Shown here: positions 28,325 to 36,412 of the stretch, in pieces
Position numbering within the stretch: the first letter of the stretch is position 1
Layout: the number at the start of each line of letters is the position of its first letter
Assembly (NCBI RefSeq): GCF_005886105.2
Contig: NZ_PNCO02000002.1
Location: 1,036,001-1,100,000 of the forward strand
Length of the DNA: 64,000 nucleotides
Direction of reading: 5' to 3'
Origin: Pseudoalteromonas galatheae
GTDB lineage: Bacteria; Pseudomonadota; Gammaproteobacteria; Enterobacterales; Alteromonadaceae
Notes under the pieces: generated by a model
Seen by the model: only the letters and a program-made list of their open reading frames with translations
Databases searched by the model: none
Told to the model about the DNA's origin: nothing
Translations under genes and position numbers: made by a program

Positions 28325-29527
28325 ATGTTGGAATTAAAACCCATTATCAATGCGCTATTGCGCTCTAAAGTTGGTGCCATACTTGCCATCCTACAACTTG
28401 CCTTGACGTTGGCAATTGTCAGTAATTCGCTGTCCATTATTAGTGAGCGCGTCACCTATCTCAATAAGCCAACAGGCTATCCAGAAGAGTCGATAATTAC
28501 CTTCAGTGTCATGTCGTTTGACGACAAGATAGATGCAAATCAGCAGCTTATCGTTGATGAGAGAATACTAAACAGTATCCCTGGTGTTATAGAAGCTGTG
28601 GGAGTGAGCTCGGTTCCCCTTTCAGGAGGAGGTAGCAATTCTGGATTCAGTTTAACCCCTGAAGACGATAGTAAACATACCAATGCGGGCCATTTATACG
28701 CTAATGAGCAAGTGATCCGCACCTTGGGCGTAAAATTGATAGAAGGCCGTGATTTCACATCTGGTGATGTCTTGATCTCAAGCGAATATGCTAAGCAACC
28801 CGATGTTGTTATCGCCAGTAAGGCTTTTGCGGACGAGATATTTGGTGAGGGGAAAGGACTGGGCGAAACGATTTATTATGGTGGCGGTCCGTTAAAAGTT
28901 GTTGGGATTGTTGAGCGTATGACTAATGCTTGGCCGCGTTTTAACAATGCTGATCGCTTAATTATTTTTCCCATGGTGAATGCGAATGGATTTCAAGATT
29001 TCTTAGTTCGTACTGATCCTAGTCTGCGTGACGAAGTAATGAAAAAAATAGAGGCGGCGCTGCTTCAAGAAAACCCTAGTCGTGTGATCACTGGCATTAA
29101 AGGGCTTGATGAAGTTAAGGAAAGGTACAATTCGAAAGATATACTGATGTTGAGAATGTTGCTTGTACTCATTAGTGCACTGATAGCAGTAACTGCGCTG
29201 GGAATATTTGGTCTTACTCAGTTTAATATCAGTAAACGTACCAAGCAGATTGGTACTCGTAGAGCCCTAGGTGCGCGTAAATCAGCAATTGTTCGTTACT
29301 TTGTGGTTGAAAACCTCATTGTTTGTGCAATTGGCTTAGTACTTGGTACGGTGGCTACGATTTTCTTAGGACAAAAGCTGATGTCTTTGTACTCAGTGCC
29401 GCCACTAGAAGTAAGCTATATTTTAATAACGGCGCTTGGGCTTATCATGCTCTGTATCGCGTCAGTTATTTTTCCTGCTAAGAAGGCGGCGAACATTTCA
29501 CCGAGTATCGCAACAAGAAGTGTATGA
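28325..29527 (+). CDS. FtsX-like ABC permease, second subunit
   Basis: 400 residues of the same architecture as the preceding permease: N-terminal helix (about 15-38), a periplasmic domain to about 275, and three C-terminal helices containing RTKQIGTRRALGARKSAIVRYFVVEN. AAGGAG precedes the start. Two different permeases encoded in tandem suggest an asymmetric exporter. The substrate could be a peptide, lipid or toxic compound; the sequence does not say. Confidence 0.92.
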   Translation: MLELKPIINALLRSKVGAILAILQLALTLAIVSNSLSIISERVTYLNKPTGYPEESIITFSVMSFDDKIDANQQLIVDERILNSIPGVIEAVGVSSVPLSGGGSNSGFSLTPEDDSKHTNAGHLYANEQVIRTLGVKLIEGRDFTSGDVLISSEYAKQPDVVIASKAFADEIFGEGKGLGETIYYGGGPLKVVGIVERMTNAWPRFNNADRLIIFPMVNANGFQDFLVRTDPSLRDEVMKKIEAALLQENPSRVITGIKGLDEVKERYNSKDILMLRMLLVLISALIAVTALGIFGLTQFNISKRTKQIGTRRALGARKSAIVRYFVVENLIVCAIGLVLGTVATIFLGQKLMSLYSVPPLEVSYILITALGLIMLCIASVIFPAKKAANISPSIATRSV

Positions 29528-29624
29528 CCCTTATGCCAGTAAGCAACCTAGTTGGCATTACTTTAACTTGCGTTGTTTAAGTTGTGCTAGTATGGGCAAC
29601 ATGTAATAACAAGAATAAAATCAT

Positions 29625-30965
29625 ATGGATAAAATCTTAATTGTGGATGATAACCCTGCAGTGCTTGATGCACTGTCATTGTTACTAGAGCTGCATGATT
29701 ATCAAGTAGTTACCGCGAGCTCACCGTTAGAAGCAATTAAAGTGGTGTCGTTTCAGCAAATAGCACTTGTTATCCAAGATATGAACTTTAGTGCAGACAC
29801 CACCTCAGGAGAGGAGGGAGCTGCGCTATTTCACCAATTGAAAGCACTCAATGCAAAACTCCCTATTATCTTATTAACGGCTTGGACTGAGCTCACCACG
29901 GCGGTTGAACTGGTAAAAGCCGGAGCGGCAGACTATCTAGCTAAGCCTTGGGACGACCAAAAGTTACTCACGACGATTGCAAATCTCGTTGCGCTTGGCG
30001 AGGCACATAAGCAAGTGGCAAACTTTGAACGGGCTGAACAAGAACGCCAACAGTTTAATCAAGGGGCGGATTTATGCGGGGTTGTGTATAAATCTGTGGC
30101 TATGCAGCGAGTCATAGATATGGCGCTGCAAGTTGCCAAATCTGATGTGTCAGTATTAATAACCGGTCCAAATGGTAGCGGTAAAGAAAAAATCGCGGAG
30201 ATCATTCAGGCGAACTCACCACTAAAAAACCAACCCTTTGTCAAAGTGAATGCAGGCGCGCTCCCAAGTGACTTAATCGAAGCTGAGTTATTTGGTGCTG
30301 AGAGCGGTGCTTATACCGGTGCGAATAAGCAGCGGATTGGCCGCTTTGAAGCCGCTGATAACGGCACGTTATTTTTGGATGAGATTGGCAATTTACCTCT
30401 CCCTGAGCAAACGAAGTTGCTACGTGTTTTGCAAAGTGGCGAGTTTGAGCGGTTGGGGTCAGTCGAGACAAAAAAAGTCTCGGTTCGTGTCATCTCAGCA
30501 ACGAACGCGGATCTGCTAGCGGATATTCGAGGGGGGAAATTCCGTGAGGATCTATATTATCGCTTAAATGTTATCGAGCTAAACTTACCCGCGTTGTCAC
30601 AGCGAGTGGATGATATTTTACCTTTGGTTGCACATTTTTTACCTGCAAGAGTACTTACATCGGATGCTCAGCAAGCATTATCTCAACACCTTTGGCCTGG
30701 CAATGTACGGGAGCTCGAAAATGCCTGTAAACGGGCGGCGGTATTGAATCCTGATGGCGAACTCAGTGCGAAGGATTTTGGTCTTGATGTGCAGGCAAAT
30801 ACAGCACAAGTTAGCGTATCACAAACCATACGAGAACCCAGTAAAGAAGAATTGGAGCAGGCGCTAAAGACTCATCTGGGCGTGATTGCGAAAGTAGCAC
30901 GACATTTCAACATGAGTAGACAAGCGCTTTATCGTCGCTTGCAAAAGTTTGGCATTGAATATTAA
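29625..30965 (+). CDS. Sigma-54-dependent response regulator (NtrC type)
   Basis: 446 residues. Receiver domain 1-125 (ILIVDDNPAVLDALSLLL, Asp in VIQDMNF, Lys in LAKPWDD). AAA+ domain about 150-370, with GPNGSGKE as Walker A and GAYTGA as the sigma-54 contact loop (Tyr in place of the common Phe). A Fis-type HTH lies at the C-terminus (VARHFNMSRQALYRRLQK). It is 97 bases after the permease gene, with a weak ATGCCA/TGGCAT hairpin between, and eight bases before the kinase gene. The sigma-54 promoter and palindromes at 24.76-24.87 kb make it the probable activator of its own operon. Confidence 0.94.
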   Translation: MDKILIVDDNPAVLDALSLLLELHDYQVVTASSPLEAIKVVSFQQIALVIQDMNFSADTTSGEEGAALFHQLKALNAKLPIILLTAWTELTTAVELVKAGAADYLAKPWDDQKLLTTIANLVALGEAHKQVANFERAEQERQQFNQGADLCGVVYKSVAMQRVIDMALQVAKSDVSVLITGPNGSGKEKIAEIIQANSPLKNQPFVKVNAGALPSDLIEAELFGAESGAYTGANKQRIGRFEAADNGTLFLDEIGNLPLPEQTKLLRVLQSGEFERLGSVETKKVSVRVISATNADLLADIRGGKFREDLYYRLNVIELNLPALSQRVDDILPLVAHFLPARVLTSDAQQALSQHLWPGNVRELENACKRAAVLNPDGELSAKDFGLDVQANTAQVSVSQTIREPSKEELEQALKTHLGVIAKVARHFNMSRQALYRRLQKFGIEY

Positions 30966-30973
30966 GGACAATA

Positions 30974-32263
30974 ATGACGACCTCGCAGCAACATGCATTG
31001 ATCATTGCCATCAGTATTATTATTGGCCTTATTCCTTTATGGTTCTTACTCGATGATCGCAGCGGTTTCATTGTAATAGTATTGGGTTCCGTCAGTGTTG
31101 CGCTTGTGCTGTATAAACTATTTATGCGTGAAAACAAAGCGGGATGGGAGGCATTAGAAGTCGGCTTGATGAACTTTAAGGATGGGGAGTTTTCTACGTC
31201 CATTACCTATAACGCTAATAATGAACTCGGTCGACTGTGTCAGCTATTCAATGAAACAGCAAAGCAGTTGCGAGATGAGAAACAATGGATTTATCAGCGT
31301 GAGTTGATGCTAGATAAAGTGCTTGAGTCTTCACCTCAGGTACTTTTACTCGTCAACTCACAGGGTGTGGTGGTATTTGCCAACAATAGTGCTAAAACTT
31401 TTTTTAACTGTGAGTATCGCTTGGAAGGTGAGCGTTTTAGTAAGTTAATATCTGAAGTCCCCGATGAACTTCAGCAAGCTGTAAGCAACCAACTTGATGG
31501 CTTGTTCTCGATACAAAACAGCAGTGGTGAGTCGCAAATGTGGCATCTCGCCAATGGGGAGCTCTTGCTCAACAACCACTTTCACAAATTATATATTTTT
31601 AAACAGTTCACACGAGAGTTGAGCCGCCAAGAAGTGCAGGTTTGGAAGAAAGTGATCCGCATCATTAGCCATGAGTTAAACAACTCGTTAGGGCCTATTT
31701 CATCTATGCTGCACAGCGGGCAGATCTTGGCTGAACGCGTGGATGAGCCTAGACTAAGTCGAGTCTTTGCGACGATAGAAGAGCGTATTGTGCATCTTAG
31801 CGAGTTTGTTCAGGGCTATGGTAAGTTTGCTAAACTTCCGCTGCCAAACATTGAACCTGTGGATTTGCAGGTTTTGTGTGAGCGGCTGCAAAGCCATTGG
31901 TCATTCCAGTATCAGCTTAATCAAAAGCAATTACAGGCGGACACGACACAGTTAGAGCAGTTACTCATTAATTTGATTAAGAATGCAATCGAGTCTGGCT
32001 CACAGAGTGATGAAATCTGCGTCCAATCAGAGCAGCGCAACGACGAGGTTTATATTTGGGTGCTCGATAGAGGTGAAGGCATGAGTGACTCTGTGATGGC
32101 AAGCGCCTTAATTCCATTTTACTCTACTAAAGCGTCAGGAACAGGGCTTGGTTTAGCGCTGTGCAGAGAAATTGTTGAAGCACACAACGGCCAGATCAGC
32201 CTCTATAATCGCGAAGGTAAAGGCTTGTGCGTCGAAATTCGGTTACCGAACAAATTATCCTGA
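30974..32263 (+). CDS. Membrane histidine kinase partner of the NtrC-type regulator
   Basis: 429 residues. Two N-terminal membrane helices (about 8-25 and 30-48) with almost no periplasmic loop, a HAMP-like and PAS region (about 60-205), the HisKA-like box IISHELNNSLGPISSML (His near 232), and a HATPase domain with NLIKNAIESG, DRGEGMS and GTGLGLALCREIVEAH. The short periplasmic part suggests sensing inside the membrane or through the exporter, as in small-loop antimicrobial sensors; that is inference. AAGGA precedes the start. Confidence 0.92.
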   Translation: MTTSQQHALIIAISIIIGLIPLWFLLDDRSGFIVIVLGSVSVALVLYKLFMRENKAGWEALEVGLMNFKDGEFSTSITYNANNELGRLCQLFNETAKQLRDEKQWIYQRELMLDKVLESSPQVLLLVNSQGVVVFANNSAKTFFNCEYRLEGERFSKLISEVPDELQQAVSNQLDGLFSIQNSSGESQMWHLANGELLLNNHFHKLYIFKQFTRELSRQEVQVWKKVIRIISHELNNSLGPISSMLHSGQILAERVDEPRLSRVFATIEERIVHLSEFVQGYGKFAKLPLPNIEPVDLQVLCERLQSHWSFQYQLNQKQLQADTTQLEQLLINLIKNAIESGSQSDEICVQSEQRNDEVYIWVLDRGEGMSDSVMASALIPFYSTKASGTGLGLALCREIVEAHNGQISLYNREGKGLCVEIRLPNKLS

Positions 32264-32280
32264 GTTTAACTCAGGATAAT
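32254..32280. terminator. Bidirectional terminator at the end of the export operon
   Basis: Perfect 11-bp arms ATTATCCTGAG and CTCAGGATAAT around TTTAA. The arms overlap the kinase stop codon and separate it from the convergent oxygenase gene. Confidence 0.65.
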
Positions 32281-32303
32281 TAACTTAAGACTGAGCTCAT
32301 CAA

Positions 32304-32948
32304 TTATTTTGGTGGATCAATCGAATGGTTAATGCTGGCATTAACCCTAAACCATCCTGCAATTGAATAGCGCTTTTCGTTGGCAACTAGTACTTCATGA
32401 GGAAATTCATCACTTAAAAAGGTAACTAGTGTGCCATAACTTGGCAGTACCGTTGTGAGTATCTCCTCGTGATTATCGGGATTATAAACAACTAGCTCGC
32501 CGCCATTGTCTGACGCCCATGACTGATTTAAGTACAATACCGTGGTCAAAATACGGTTGGTTCTTCCCTTAAAGGCGTCAATATGCTTTTTGTAAAACGC
32601 CCCTGGTGGATAAATGGCAAAGTGGCTTTCATAGCTAAAAAGTCCCATAAACAGCCGTCTGTTTAAATAGGCTTTTAGCTCGCCCATGTAGTTGAGCCAA
32701 ACAGATTCCAACTCATTGCTGCTATCTAGCCAGTGAATTTTATCTCTGCGAATTTTCTTATTTTGCTCGTGAGAGGCTAAACGACCAATGCCAGCTTGCT
32801 TAAAATCATCATTGCTTAGCTCTGCTATTCTCAATTCCAACTTGGATAAAATGTCGGGACTGACGAAATTTGGCAAAATACTAATACCTGTGGTTTGTAA
32901 GTCCTGAGCTAATTTCTCGAACGGAAATTCTAAGTCTAAATCTAACAA
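32304..32948 (-). CDS. 2-oxoglutarate/Fe(II)-dependent dioxygenase, prolyl-hydroxylase-like
   Basis: 214 residues of the double-stranded beta-helix fold. The iron ligands are His and Asp of KKHIDAFKG and the distal His of FPHEVLVANE. The 2-oxoglutarate-binding Arg is in KRYSIAGWFRV. This is the SM-20/PHD-like group of bacterial 2OG oxygenases, which hydroxylate proteins or small molecules. The substrate is unknown. It is not tightly linked to any neighbour: the phosphatase gene upstream is on the same strand about 60 bases away. Confidence 0.85.
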   Translation of the reverse strand: MLDLDLEFPFEKLAQDLQTTGISILPNFVSPDILSKLELRIAELSNDDFKQAGIGRLASHEQNKKIRRDKIHWLDSSNELESVWLNYMGELKAYLNRRLFMGLFSYESHFAIYPPGAFYKKHIDAFKGRTNRILTTVLYLNQSWASDNGGELVVYNPDNHEEILTTVLPSYGTLVTFLSDEFPHEVLVANEKRYSIAGWFRVNASINHSIDPPK

Positions 32949-33011
32949 TAGCGGCGCCTCTAAAAAAGGTCTTTTTACCGCTTTGTTTGGTACCGATCCA
33001 GCGAGTTAATT

Positions 33012-33485
33012 TCACCTTGTCGATAAGCGAATTTTGTTAATGATGTTTTCACTGGCGGCTTCGATTAAATCAAGCACATGTTCAAAGCCATGTTCACCGC
33101 CATAATAAGGATCAGGTACTTCACGCTCAGCCATGTCACCAAACGCTAAAAACAGCTGAACTTTATGCGCTAAGTCGTTAGGACAAATGGAGAGTAGATC
33201 GCGGTAATTAGCGTTGTCTGCACACAAAACTAAGTCGTAATCTTCAAAATCACTGGGTTTTACTTGCTGCGCTGATATGCCTGAAAAGTCATACCCTCTT
33301 GCGCTGCCTGCTGCGACACTTCGTGGATCTGGAGGGTTACCTTGATGATAGCCAATGGTACCAGCAGAATCGATACGGATTGTTAACTCTGTTGCTTCGA
33401 GTTTGTGCTTTAATACCGCCTCCATAGTTGGAGAGCGGCAGATATTGCCCATGCATACGACTAAGATACTAGAAATTGCGCTCAT
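33012..33485 (-). CDS. Low-molecular-weight protein tyrosine phosphatase
   Basis: 157 residues from ATG 33485 (SD AAGGA). A longer frame to 33527 overlaps a repeat and has no family support. The catalytic loop VCMGNICRSPT (C-x5-R) is at the N-terminus and the general-acid motif DPYYGG near residue 127. The enzyme dephosphorylates phosphotyrosine in proteins. No capsule or tyrosine-kinase genes are nearby, so it is probably the general cellular copy. Confidence 0.92.
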   Translation of the reverse strand: MSAISSILVVCMGNICRSPTMEAVLKHKLEATELTIRIDSAGTIGYHQGNPPDPRSVAAGSARGYDFSGISAQQVKPSDFEDYDLVLCADNANYRDLLSICPNDLAHKVQLFLAFGDMAEREVPDPYYGGEHGFEHVLDLIEAASENIINKIRLSTR

Positions 33486-33510
33486 ATTGTTGTCCTTCAA
33501 GTACGCTTTT

Positions 33511-33524
33511 ATACCAATAGTATT
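33511..33524. repeat. Short ATACCAAT-type repeat, copy 1
   Basis: ATACCAATAGTATT. A near-identical copy (ATACCAACAGTATT) lies at 33580-33593, and the related element family is also seen at 9994 and 59154. Confidence 0.4.
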
Positions 33525-33568
33525 CATTCTCCAAGTCTACCGACTTTTTAATTCAGAGCAAAATATAA

Positions 33569-33601
33569 GGCGCCGACTAATACCAACAGTATTAGGGCGC
33601 C
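33569..33601 (-). terminator. Rho-independent terminator of the nnrS-hmp operon
   Basis: Read on the minus strand, GGCGCC-CTAATAC and GTATTAG-TC-GGCGCC form a 13-bp stem with a two-base bulge, followed by TTATATTTT. It begins 13 bases after the hmp stop and contains the second ATACCAAC repeat copy. Confidence 0.75.
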
Positions 33602-33613
33602 AAATTTAACTTG

Positions 33614-34783
33614 TTAGTTTGGAAGGTTTTCGTGAGGACCAAATACCTCATAGAAGATTTGCTCGGCTTGTACACCGGCATTAATCAGTTGGGTTTTGAT
33701 AAAGCGCATAAAGGCAACCGGGCCGCATAGGTAGAACTCTCCGTCTGTGAGCGGCAAAGTATTTTTGATTACGTTGATATCCATCAGCCCAGAATATGCA
33801 CCATCGGCTTCTGACTCCAACCATGTAACCACATTAAAATCTCGGATATTGCTACCAAGCTCATTGATTTCTTGATTGAAACCTAAGTCACTGAAGGCTT
33901 TATTAGCGTGTAAAAAGTGTGCTTCGACTTCAGGTGAATGTTGGCTATGAACACCAAGCATGCAAAGCATAGGAGTAATTCCAACCCCAGCGCTAATGTA
34001 TACCTTTGGACTGGCTGTGTGTTGTCTGACGAAGTCTCCAGCTGGTGGAGTGAGCTTGAGGACGTCGCCCACTTTAAGCGTATGAAGATATTGCGATACG
34101 GCACCGTCGTGTTTAGTCGAAATTCTAAGATACGAACCATTGGGGGCAACAGACAAAGAGTATTGGCGGATCTGCTGAAACCCTGCCACTTCTTTTGGTA
34201 TAAAAACAGAAATAAATTGCCCAGCTTGGTAATGAGGTACGGCTTTACCGTCGACTGGTTTGAGATAAAAGCTCTTAATATTTTCAGTATTGCTTATTAC
34301 CTTTTCAATCGTAAATTCACGCGTTCCTTGCCACCCACCTTGCTGATCAAGTGCGGTTTGATACAGACCATGCTCTGCGGTGATAAATAAATCTGCTAAA
34401 AACTGGTAGGCACTAAGCCAAGCTTGCTCTATTTCGTCTGTGAATTGTTCGCTGAACTCGGCTTTGAGTGTTGCAATTAAATGCCGGCCAACAATAGCGT
34501 ATTGCTCAGGTAAGATCCCAAGGCTAACGTGTTTATGGTTGATACGTAAAATGGCGTCACTGAGTACTTCTGGTTGATCAATATAATTGGCATAGGCTGC
34601 TAATGCCGCAAATAGTGCCAACGGCTGTTTTCCCGAAGCCTGATGCGATTGGTTGAATACCCCTTTCAGCTCAGGGTGTTGATTGAACATATTATGATAA
34701 AACTTGGCGGTGATCTCGGGACCGACCTGAGCCAATAACGGTGCACTTTGTTTTACCAACTCAATCGTGTTGTTTGTAAGCAT
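33614..34783 (-). CDS. hmp: Flavohemoglobin, nitric oxide dioxygenase
   Basis: 389 residues from ATG 34783 (GGAG seven bases before). The longer open frame runs into nnrS and is not used. About 1-140 is a globin domain (LLAQVGPEITAKFYHNMF, proximal His in ILRINHKHVSLGI). About 150-250 is a ferredoxin-reductase FAD domain with RQYSLS, and about 260-389 an NAD-binding domain with SAGVGITPML and LCGPVAFM. It converts NO to nitrate with O2 and NAD(P)H. It is the last gene of the minus-strand NO-response unit, 25 bases after nnrS. Confidence 0.95.
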   Translation of the reverse strand: MLTNNTIELVKQSAPLLAQVGPEITAKFYHNMFNQHPELKGVFNQSHQASGKQPLALFAALAAYANYIDQPEVLSDAILRINHKHVSLGILPEQYAIVGRHLIATLKAEFSEQFTDEIEQAWLSAYQFLADLFITAEHGLYQTALDQQGGWQGTREFTIEKVISNTENIKSFYLKPVDGKAVPHYQAGQFISVFIPKEVAGFQQIRQYSLSVAPNGSYLRISTKHDGAVSQYLHTLKVGDVLKLTPPAGDFVRQHTASPKVYISAGVGITPMLCMLGVHSQHSPEVEAHFLHANKAFSDLGFNQEINELGSNIRDFNVVTWLESEADGAYSGLMDINVIKNTLPLTDGEFYLCGPVAFMRFIKTQLINAGVQAEQIFYEVFGPHENLPN

Positions 34784-34808
34784 TAATATCTCCAATTTGA
34801 GAGTAGAG

Positions 34809-36026
34809 TTAACCCATTCGCCCATCGACGCGTTTTTGTACCAGCATGGGCGCGAAGGTAATGAAAAAAAGCATAAAACCAAAAACCCAAGCCACGGCAC
34901 TTAACAGCCATGCATTGTGCGGGTTTATAAAGTGAATAAGGAATGCGCGGATAAGACCTGATGCCGCGATACAGATAAACGCCAGTATAGTTGTCGTGCC
35001 TACCTGTAATAGTCGACCAGTGTGGCCCAAGGTAACGCGAGTCATCATGGCTAAGATCATTAATCCCATGCCATTAATTGCCACTAAGTGAAGATGGCTG
35101 CGCAAATGCTCTGGTGCAAAGGTGTTGTTGTATGCGCTAAGTATTAAACCCACTGCGATTGCACAGTATGAAAGATATAATGACCAAAGCAGTGGTACGT
35201 TAAATAATTTACAGTTAAACCAATAGGTTGCTCTTATCGAGTGCAGTAGCCCAAGGAGCAGGAGTGCAACACTTAAATAGTGAGTATTTGGTATCGCAAA
35301 CTGCAGGATATAGGTGAAAACGCAGATGATGGCGAGGTAGAAAATCGTCCTGTCTAACCTTGGAGTATGTGGTTTTTGTGCTTGCTGTAATCCTCGGGCA
35401 ATAAAAAATGGAATAACGCGGCCACCCACTACACCAATCAACAGCATGTAAGCAACTAGCGTTGCTTGGCTTATAGCGCTCAGCAATAAGAAGTGCTGGT
35501 TGTGAAGTAAAATCAAAAATATGATGTTGCAGCCACACAACATACTTACAGCAAAAATAAAAACACGATTGTTTTTGGATTTTGCATCAACAATTACGGT
35601 CGTTAAATTGATTAGAACAATGAGCCAAAAACCCAGTTGTAGTAGCAAGGTGATGATGATTGATGAATTTGCCACAAAAAAGCTCAGCCTAGCAGCACAC
35701 CAGATAATACAGAGTGACAGCAGTGCGCCACCATGTAATGTCTGTCTTTGCGTCCAATTTTTTGCCGCGGTTAGCAAAAAACCGGCGACGACAGCACCGC
35801 CAAAGCCAAATAGCATCTCGTGGGCGTGCCAATAGGTCGCTGGGTAATCATTACGCCAAACAACATTGCCATTGAGCAATAAAGCCCACACAGAAATACT
35901 CACGACAGCGAATAGGCCCGCGAGTAAAAATAGTGCTCTAAAGCCGAGCATCAACACGGGCCAAGTAGATGGTGTATACCAACACACTGCTTTTGGGCTG
36001 GGCTCTTCTAATTGGATTAAACTCAT
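34809..36026 (-). CDS. nnrS: NnrS family heme/copper-type membrane protein
   Basis: 405 residues with about twelve membrane helices. NnrS hallmarks are the His-containing YWHAHEMLFGFGGAVVAGFLLTA near residue 45, RVIPFFIARGL, and a late HLVAINGMGLMILAMMTRVTLGHTG. NnrS proteins protect against nitric-oxide stress, notably against formation of dinitrosyl-iron complexes, and are often NorR- or NsrR-controlled. The start codon directly follows the stop of the small membrane gene upstream (TAAATG). Confidence 0.95.
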   Translation of the reverse strand: MSLIQLEEPSPKAVCWYTPSTWPVLMLGFRALFLLAGLFAVVSISVWALLLNGNVVWRNDYPATYWHAHEMLFGFGGAVVAGFLLTAAKNWTQRQTLHGGALLSLCIIWCAARLSFFVANSSIIITLLLQLGFWLIVLINLTTVIVDAKSKNNRVFIFAVSMLCGCNIIFLILLHNQHFLLLSAISQATLVAYMLLIGVVGGRVIPFFIARGLQQAQKPHTPRLDRTIFYLAIICVFTYILQFAIPNTHYLSVALLLLGLLHSIRATYWFNCKLFNVPLLWSLYLSYCAIAVGLILSAYNNTFAPEHLRSHLHLVAINGMGLMILAMMTRVTLGHTGRLLQVGTTTILAFICIAASGLIRAFLIHFINPHNAWLLSAVAWVFGFMLFFITFAPMLVQKRVDGRMG

Positions 36027-36251
36027 TTATTTAACCTCCAAACCTAGGTGGTATAGACAAACAAGGCGGATGACGTAGGCAAGCTTAATCAAGGCGGCCA
36101 ATACGATAGTACTAATATGCGCTGCAATTTGTGAGAAAAGGCTGAAGCTTTCAACGCTAAAAAAACTCACTTGCATTGACAGCATAAACGCTGCGAGAGA
36201 TGTGAAAATGGCGATGTTGCTAAATCTTAAAAGCTGGTATGCGCGGCTCAT
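36027..36251 (-). CDS. Small membrane protein encoded first in the NorR-controlled operon
   Basis: 74 residues with two hydrophobic helices (about 9-28 and 39-62) joined by a short loop, and a basic C-terminus. I know no named family. Its TAA abuts the nnrS ATG and it is the first gene after a sigma-54 promoter and NorR site, so it is very probably co-expressed with nnrS and hmp. The coupling suggests a helper role with NnrS, which is inference. Confidence 0.75.
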   Translation of the reverse strand: MSRAYQLLRFSNIAIFTSLAAFMLSMQVSFFSVESFSLFSQIAAHISTIVLAALIKLAYVIRLVCLYHLGLEVK

Positions 36252-36289
36252 CGTTAACTCTGCGAATGTTGATATATAGACTATCTATT

Positions 36290-36304
36290 GCAGGTGTTAC
36301 GCCA
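36290..36304 (-). promoter_or_regulatory. Sigma-54 promoter of the small membrane gene-nnrS-hmp operon
   Basis: On the minus strand TGGCGTAACACCTGC has GG and GC exactly 12 bases apart. The predicted transcription start is near 36278, about 27 bases before the first start codon. Confidence 0.7.
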
Positions 36305-36357
36305 ACTTTAAAATTTCATGTAAATCAATGTATTAGATTTATCTTGTTGATATTTGA

Positions 36358-36368
36358 GTCAAATTGAC
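36358..36368. promoter_or_regulatory. NorR binding site
   Basis: GTCAAATTGAC fits the NorR core GT-N7-AC and has perfect GTCAA/TTGAC-type arms. It lies about 55 bases upstream of the -24 element and next to the norR start, so it could also mediate autoregulation. I see no equally good second copy. Confidence 0.6.
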
Positions 36369-36412
36369 CTACCTTAAGTAGTGTTTATTTGAATGAGTTG
36401 AGTCTTTTTGAC

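Noticed and set aside
33486..33527. N-terminal extension of the tyrosine phosphatase
   Set aside because: It is translated from repeat DNA, and ATG 33485 with AAGGA matches the family start.
33938..34390. 150-codon plus-strand ORF
   Set aside because: Antisense shadow of hmp. The hmp protein has complete globin and reductase motifs.
34784..34900. N-terminal extension of Hmp
   Set aside because: The 39 added residues overlap nnrS and are unlike any globin. ATG 34783 has a good SD.
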